NCBI GenBank assembly: GCA_036389715.1
Contig: DASVWH010000156.1
Location: 1-9,023, forward strand
Length of the DNA: 9,023 nt
Direction: 5' to 3'
From: DASVWH01 sp036389715
GTDB lineage: Bacteria; Acidobacteriota; Blastocatellia; Pyrinomonadales; Pyrinomonadaceae
Notes under the pieces: model-generated
The model's input: the letters and a program-made list of their open reading frames with translations, nothing else
What the model was told of the DNA's origin: nothing
Database searches by the model: none
Shown: one piece after another, positions 5,811-9,023 of the stretch
Position numbering within the stretch: the stretch's first letter is position 1
Layout: each line of letters begins with the position of its first letter
Translations under genes and position numbers: made by a program

Positions 5811-6962
5811 CTACGAGCGGCGCTGCTCGCCTGCGGCCGAGAGTCCGTCGCTCAAGAGCCGCACGCCGAGGACGAAGACGAAGATGGCCAGGGCGGGCGC
5901 AAGCAGCGTGAAGGTGTGCAGGCGCAGGAGGTTGATGTCGCCCGCCGCCGCCAGCATATTGCCCCAGCTCGCCTCCGGCTCCTGCAACCCGATGCCGAGA
6001 AAAGAGAGCGCCGTTTCGGTCAACAAAAAGTAGGGCAGCATCAGCGTGACCTGAACGAGCAGGGGGCGCGCGGCGTTTGGCAGGATGTGGCGAAAGAGCA
6101 CGCGCAGCTTCGACAGCCCGATGCTCTCGGCCGCCAGCACGAACTCGCGCCGCCTGAGCGCCAGCACCAGTCCCCGCGTCACACGCGCCATCTCGGCCCA
6201 ACCGACGACCGCGAAGATCGAGATCATCAGCAGCGCGGCCCGCGCCGGAGGCAGTTCCAAAGGGAAAGCGGCCCGCGCCGCCAGAATCAGGACCAAGGAG
6301 GGCAGCGCCATCATCGCATCGGCCGCGCGCATCAGGACAGCATCAACCCAGCGCCCGCTGAAGCCCGCTATGCAGCCGAGCAGGATGCCGAGCGCGCTCG
6401 CCAGCAGCGTCCCGGCGGGGCCGACCAACAGTGAGAAGCGCGAGGCCAGCAACAGCCGCGAGAGGCGGTCGCGCCCGAGCGAATCCGTCCCGAGCAGCTG
6501 CACGCGCGGCGCGGTCGCGCCCGCCTGGTCCTGCAAGCCGAAGAGATGCCTGCCCGTCGGGAAGAGTCCGAGCAGCCTGTACTGGTAGCCGTTAGCGAAG
6601 AGCGCGAGCGGGTAGGCGCGCGTCGTCTCCTCTTCGTAGCGGCGCGCGAGCGGGTCAACCAGGCGGCGCGCGTAGACGAAGGGCCGCGCGTGCCAACCGC
6701 CCTGCGCATCGCGCCAATGAACGATGCTCGGCGCAGCCATCGGCTCGCGCCGGGACTGCGCGCGGTAGTCGTAGGGCGCGAGGAAATCCGCGAAGAGCGC
6801 GACCGCGTAGAAAAGGGAGACGATCAGGATGCCCGCGAAGAGCTTTCCGCGGCGGCGCGCGGCCCGTCTCCAGCGCCGCCACAGTGTGCGCCGCTTTTCT
6901 GGACTCGTCCGTCCGGTTGTTGACAGAGAGGCGCTCTCCCTTAGCTCTGCGGTCGGTTTCAT
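5811..6962 (-). CDS. ABC transporter permease, OppC/DppC family
   Basis: This is the second inner-membrane permease of a peptide/nickel-type ABC importer, 383 residues. The ATG at 6962 lies 8 nt after the stop of the OppB-like gene, and its GAAGG site (6968-6972) overlaps that stop, so translation is probably coupled. An Arg-rich cytoplasmic tail (residues 1-40) precedes TM1 (about 41-61). A large extracytoplasmic insert follows at about 63-155 (PSIVHWRDAQGGWHARPFVY, then LFPTGRHLFGL). The family signature LLGTDSLGRDRLSRLL is at about 156-171, with further membrane segments at about 175-200, 210-235, 243-262, 300-325 and 350-375. The EAA loop that contacts the ATPase is at about 273-295 (EFVLAAESIGLSKLRVLFRH). 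The LSFLGIGLQEPEASWGNML motif (about 319-337) is typical of OppC. It is longer than the usual 300 or so residues because of the insert. The substrate cannot be read from the sequence. Confidence 0.92.
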   Translation of the reverse strand: MKPTAELRESASLSTTGRTSPEKRRTLWRRWRRAARRRGKLFAGILIVSLFYAVALFADFLAPYDYRAQSRREPMAAPSIVHWRDAQGGWHARPFVYARRLVDPLARRYEEETTRAYPLALFANGYQYRLLGLFPTGRHLFGLQDQAGATAPRVQLLGTDSLGRDRLSRLLLASRFSLLVGPAGTLLASALGILLGCIAGFSGRWVDAVLMRAADAMMALPSLVLILAARAAFPLELPPARAALLMISIFAVVGWAEMARVTRGLVLALRRREFVLAAESIGLSKLRVLFRHILPNAARPLLVQVTLMLPYFLLTETALSFLGIGLQEPEASWGNMLAAAGDINLLRLHTFTLLAPALAIFVFVLGVRLLSDGLSAAGEQRRS

Positions 6963-6970
6963 CCTGGCCT

Positions 6971-8035
6971 TCAGGCGACGGGCGCGGCCGAGACGGCCCC
7001 CTGGGAAGTGGCGAGCCGGGCCGGGCCTGCGCGCAGGCGCGGGTCGTTGAAGCCGAGCAGGATGTCCGCGAGCAGGTTGCCCGCGAAGACAGCCGTCGCC
7101 GTGACGAGCACGATGCCCATCAGCAGCGGGACATCGCGGCTGCGCACGGCGATCACGCTCAACTGGCCCAGGCCCGGCCAGCCGAGCACCGTTTCGACGA
7201 TCACAGAGCCGCTGACGAGGCTGCCCAGCGAATAGCCGAAGATCGTAATCAAAGGATTGAGCGCCGCGCGCAGGGCGTGACGCAGCAAGACGACTCTCTC
7301 CGTCAGCCCCTTGGCCCGCGCCACTTGCACGAACTCTTCGCGCAGCGCCCCCTTGAGCCCGTCGCGGACCTGCGCCAGGAAGAGCGCGATGAGCGGGGCC
7401 GAAAGAACCAGCGCGGGCAGCATCACATGGGCCAGGGCCCCGGCCGCCCCGCTCGTCTGAGAGCTGCCGCTGCTTAAAAGAGAGCTGCTCGCCGCTATCG
7501 CCAGCGCGCCGAGCGCGAGCACGATGCGCGGCGTCGAAGAGGTGAGCAGGATGAGCAGGCCCGACAGCCTGTCCGCCCAGCGGCCCGCGCGTCGTGCCGC
7601 CAGCGCGCCTAAAACGGAGGCGACCGTCAGGGCTATCAGGAGCGCGAGCGCGGCCAGTTGGAGCGTCGAGAGCAGGCGCGGCCAGATGATGCCCGAGACC
7701 GGCGCGCGGTAAAAGAAGGACTGGCCGAGCCGCCCCCGCACAATCTCGCCGAGCCAACGCGCGTAGCGGACGCCGACCGGCTGGTCCAGGCCGTAGACGC
7801 GGCGCAGGCTCTGAATCGTCTCTTCCGAGACCAGCGGGTCGTTGCGCAGCGCCGTCAGGGCATCACCCCCGGCGGCCGCCAGCAGCGCGAAAGTGAGCGC
7901 CGAGACGATGAACAGGACGAAGATGGATTGGAGCAGTCTTGAGAGTATTAGTTTCAGCAACAGCGCACTACCTCTCAGCTTTCGGTTTGATGGACGGAGC
8001 GCGCCCGCGCTCTGAAGCCAGGGTTTATCTATCAT
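6971..8035 (-). CDS. ABC transporter permease, OppB/DppB family
   Basis: This is the first inner-membrane permease of a peptide/nickel-type importer, paired with the OppC-like gene downstream. Residues are numbered from the ATG at 8035 (354 residues). TM1 is at about 28-54 (LKLILSRLLQSIFVLFIVSA). A periplasmic loop contains YGLDQPVGVRYARWLGEIVR and LGQSF, typical of OppB. Further membrane segments lie at about 122-145, 158-182, 203-222, 260-283 and 303-327. The EAA loop is at about 234-256 (EFVQVARAKGLTERVVLLRH), followed by ETVLGWPGLG and a terminal LGFNDPR. The start is uncertain. The ATG at 8035 has no ribosome site and adds about 25 residues not typical of the family. A TTG at 7960 has GAGAGG (7971-7976) 10 nt upstream and would give a family-like start. 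The longer form is reported here. No binding protein or ATPase gene lies alongside; the neighbour upstream is divergent. Confidence 0.9.
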   Translation of the reverse strand: MIDKPWLQSAGALRPSNRKLRGSALLLKLILSRLLQSIFVLFIVSALTFALLAAAGGDALTALRNDPLVSEETIQSLRRVYGLDQPVGVRYARWLGEIVRGRLGQSFFYRAPVSGIIWPRLLSTLQLAALALLIALTVASVLGALAARRAGRWADRLSGLLILLTSSTPRIVLALGALAIAASSSLLSSGSSQTSGAAGALAHVMLPALVLSAPLIALFLAQVRDGLKGALREEFVQVARAKGLTERVVLLRHALRAALNPLITIFGYSLGSLVSGSVIVETVLGWPGLGQLSVIAVRSRDVPLLMGIVLVTATAVFAGNLLADILLGFNDPRLRAGPARLATSQGAVSAAPVA

Positions 8036-8163
8036 CTATTCGCGGGGGCGACAAGAGGAGGGACGAACGCCGCGCTCCGGGTTAATCCCGCAGGGGTCTC
8101 CCGGGTTAGACAATCAAGGCCGGAGTCGTTACGCTCTCCGCAATCCGAACAAGGCCGAATCAG

Positions 8164-8607
8164 ATGCGCATCTGGACGATTCATCCGCAGTACCTGGACA
8201 CGAAAGGCTTGCTGGCTCTCTGGCGAGAGACGCTGCTGGCGCAGAAGGTCCTCCGGGGCGAAACCGCAGGGTACAGGAATCACCCGCAGTTGCAGCGGTT
8301 CAGGATGCAGCGTGACCCGGCGGGCGCTGTCGGGAAGTACCTGCAACTCGTCTACGAAGAGGCGACCGGCAGGGGCTATAACTTCAACCGCGAGAAGATC
8401 GAGACGATTGATTCCGGCTCGCGGATAGAGTGCGGGCGGGGACAGCTCCTCTACGAGTGGAATCATTTGAAAGAGAAGCTCAGGGCGAGAGATGCCCGCA
8501 GGTATCTGGACATCAAAGAGATCGCGGAGCCGCAAGCCCACCCGCTGTTCGTCATCGTCGCGGGCGGCGTCGAAGCCTGGGAAATAGTCGGCGCGGGCAG
8601 TCTTTGA
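8164..8607 (+). CDS. pyrimidine dimer DNA glycosylase/endonuclease V family (PF03013)
   Basis: This is a 147-residue predicted DNA repair enzyme that would excise UV-induced cyclobutane pyrimidine dimers and cut the abasic strand, as T4 endonuclease V (DenV) does. It starts at an ATG with AAGG (8151-8154) 9 nt upstream. The N-terminus MRIWTIHPQYLDTKGLLALW runs into RETLLAQKVLRGETAGYRNH, the hallmark of the bacterial Pyr_excise family. Arg21-Glu22 align with Arg22-Glu23 of T4 endonuclease V, where Glu23 is catalytic. GRGQLLYEWNHLKEKLRARD (about 91-110) and PHPLF-like AHPLFVIV (about 125-132) are the other conserved blocks. T4 DenV uses the amino group of Thr2; here residue 2 is Arg, so Met1 may be kept. 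It is the only plus-strand gene, divergent from the permeases and convergent with the protease, and appears monocistronic. Confidence 0.9.
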   Translation: MRIWTIHPQYLDTKGLLALWRETLLAQKVLRGETAGYRNHPQLQRFRMQRDPAGAVGKYLQLVYEEATGRGYNFNREKIETIDSGSRIECGRGQLLYEWNHLKEKLRARDARRYLDIKEIAEPQAHPLFVIVAGGVEAWEIVGAGSL

Positions 8608-8635
8608 AAAGCGGCGCGGGCAGCCGTCGAAAAGC
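8590..8635. repeat. tandem 23-bp duplication across the endonuclease V stop codon
   Basis: Two adjacent 23-bp units start GGCGCGGGCAG and end GAAAAGC (8590-8612 and 8613-8635); they differ at three central positions. The first unit contains the TGA stop (8605-8607) of the glycosylase gene. The second lies in the 3' untranslated region and is out of frame relative to the first. It looks like a slippage or small duplication event. Confidence 0.75.
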
Positions 8636-8714
8636 GTCCGGGGAGTTTCTGGAGACGGCCGACGCGCCTGGTGCGCGCCCCATGCGTGATGGCGCGGCTC
8701 GGCTTTAAAACAGA

Positions 8715-8743
8715 AAGGGGGCGCTCGCTCGAAGCGTCCCCTT
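8715..8743. terminator. hairpin terminator between convergent genes
   Basis: AAGGGGGCGCT (8715-8725) pairs with AGCGTCCCCTT (8733-8743) over a 7-nt loop, with one G·U on the plus-strand RNA. The plus strand continues CTCCGTGTTTG, the minus strand TTCTGTTTTAAA, which is the better T tract. It lies between the ends of the glycosylase gene (plus) and the protease gene (minus), so it may serve both, more convincingly the protease. Confidence 0.65.
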
Positions 8744-8787
8744 CTCCGTGTTTGCGGTTTATGTTTGCGGCTTAACGCTCTGGCGGC

Positions 8788-9023
8788 TCAGAGCCCGCGA
8801 TACTGGAGCGTCAGGGCCTCCATGCGTGCCGACTGGCCGTCGGTCAGCTTGTACATGCAGGGGTCGTCCGAGTAGTCCATGAAGTTGTCAATCGGGTCAA
8901 CTCCGGCGGCCGGGCAGGTGTCGCGGCCCGTCGGGCAGTTAAAGGCAGGGGAACGCTCGGCCGGGGTGTCGGCGACAAAGTCGTTATAGACGGCCGCGCA
9001 GCCACCCTGGAAAGTGTGGAAGA
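8788..9023 (-). CDS. secreted zinc metalloprotease, M43 family (pappalysin/cytophagalysin-like), C-terminal part
   Basis: Only the last 78 codons are in the window; the gene continues past the right edge. The reading starts FHTFQGGC and contains VADTPAERSPAFNCP, DTCPAAGVDP, NFMDYSDDPCM and LTDGQSARM before the stop. In M43 metalloproteases the zinc motif is HExxHxxGxxH followed by TF, so the visible His2 should be the third zinc ligand, and the NFMDYSDD segment carries the conserved Met-turn. Cys residues at the visible GGC, NCP, DTCP and PCM positions match the conserved disulfides of secreted members. From family knowledge the full protein should have a signal peptide and a prodomain upstream. 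It is convergent with the endonuclease V gene and is followed by a terminator hairpin. Confidence 0.9.
   Translation of the reverse strand, partial: FHTFQGGCAAVYNDFVADTPAERSPAFNCPTGRDTCPAAGVDPIDNFMDYSDDPCMYKLTDGQSARMEALTLQYRGL

Noticed and set aside
6963..7757. Extension of the OppC-like frame upstream to 7757, giving a 648-residue protein
   Set aside because: The extra part overlaps the OppB-like gene in another frame and is Arg/Ala/Gly-rich without domains. The ATG at 6962 has a ribosome site and family-like length.
8032..8541. 169-codon minus-strand open frame opposite the endonuclease V gene
   Set aside because: The plus-strand frame is a clear match to a known family, so this is its shadow.

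Overview
The window is GC-rich bacterial chromosomal DNA holding ordinary core and accessory genes. I see no mobile element, CRISPR array, rRNA or tRNA. The best guess for the source is an Acidobacteriota of the Blastocatellia type. That guess rests on recalled similarity of several proteins (a primary sigma factor with a long acidic N-terminus, a PKD-like exported protein, an M43 protease tail) and on no database search. Almost everything is encoded on the minus strand; only one gene, a pyrimidine-dimer glycosylase, is on the plus strand.

Layout from left to right. 1-1316 (minus): N-terminal 438 codons of the primary sigma factor RpoD, cut by the window edge. 1317-2035: a long noncoding stretch upstream of rpoD, GC-rich on its distal side and able to fold into several hairpins. 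2036-2076: a strong terminator for the next gene. 2108-3109 (minus): an exported protein with two PKD-like domains and an OmpA-like C-terminal segment, with a good promoter and ribosome site. 3364-3431: a two-part inverted repeat that probably ends the ferredoxin transcript. 3458-3754 (minus): a 7Fe ferredoxin of the FdxA type. 3755-4121: noncoding, with a plausible ferredoxin promoter. 4122-5654 (minus): a B12-binding-fold radical SAM enzyme resembling the hopanoid C2-methylase HpnP. 5811-8035 (minus): two peptide/nickel-type ABC permeases (OppB/DppB then OppC/DppC), translationally coupled. 8164-8607 (plus): a PF03013-type pyrimidine dimer glycosylase/endonuclease V. 8788-9023 (minus): C-terminus of a secreted M43 (pappalysin/cytophagalysin-like) zinc protease, convergent with the glycosylase and sharing a terminator hairpin with it.

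The genes do not form one pathway. The clear functional unit is the permease pair, which lacks a binding protein and ATPases in the window. The radical SAM enzyme and the ferredoxin are codirectional and could be redox partners, but their 367-base gap and separate signals suggest independent transcription. I did not find a convincing undescribed system. The items most worth a second look are the HpnP-like enzyme beside a ferredoxin, the foldable region upstream of rpoD, the exported PKD/OmpA-like protein, and the OppC paralogue with a large extracytoplasmic insertion.
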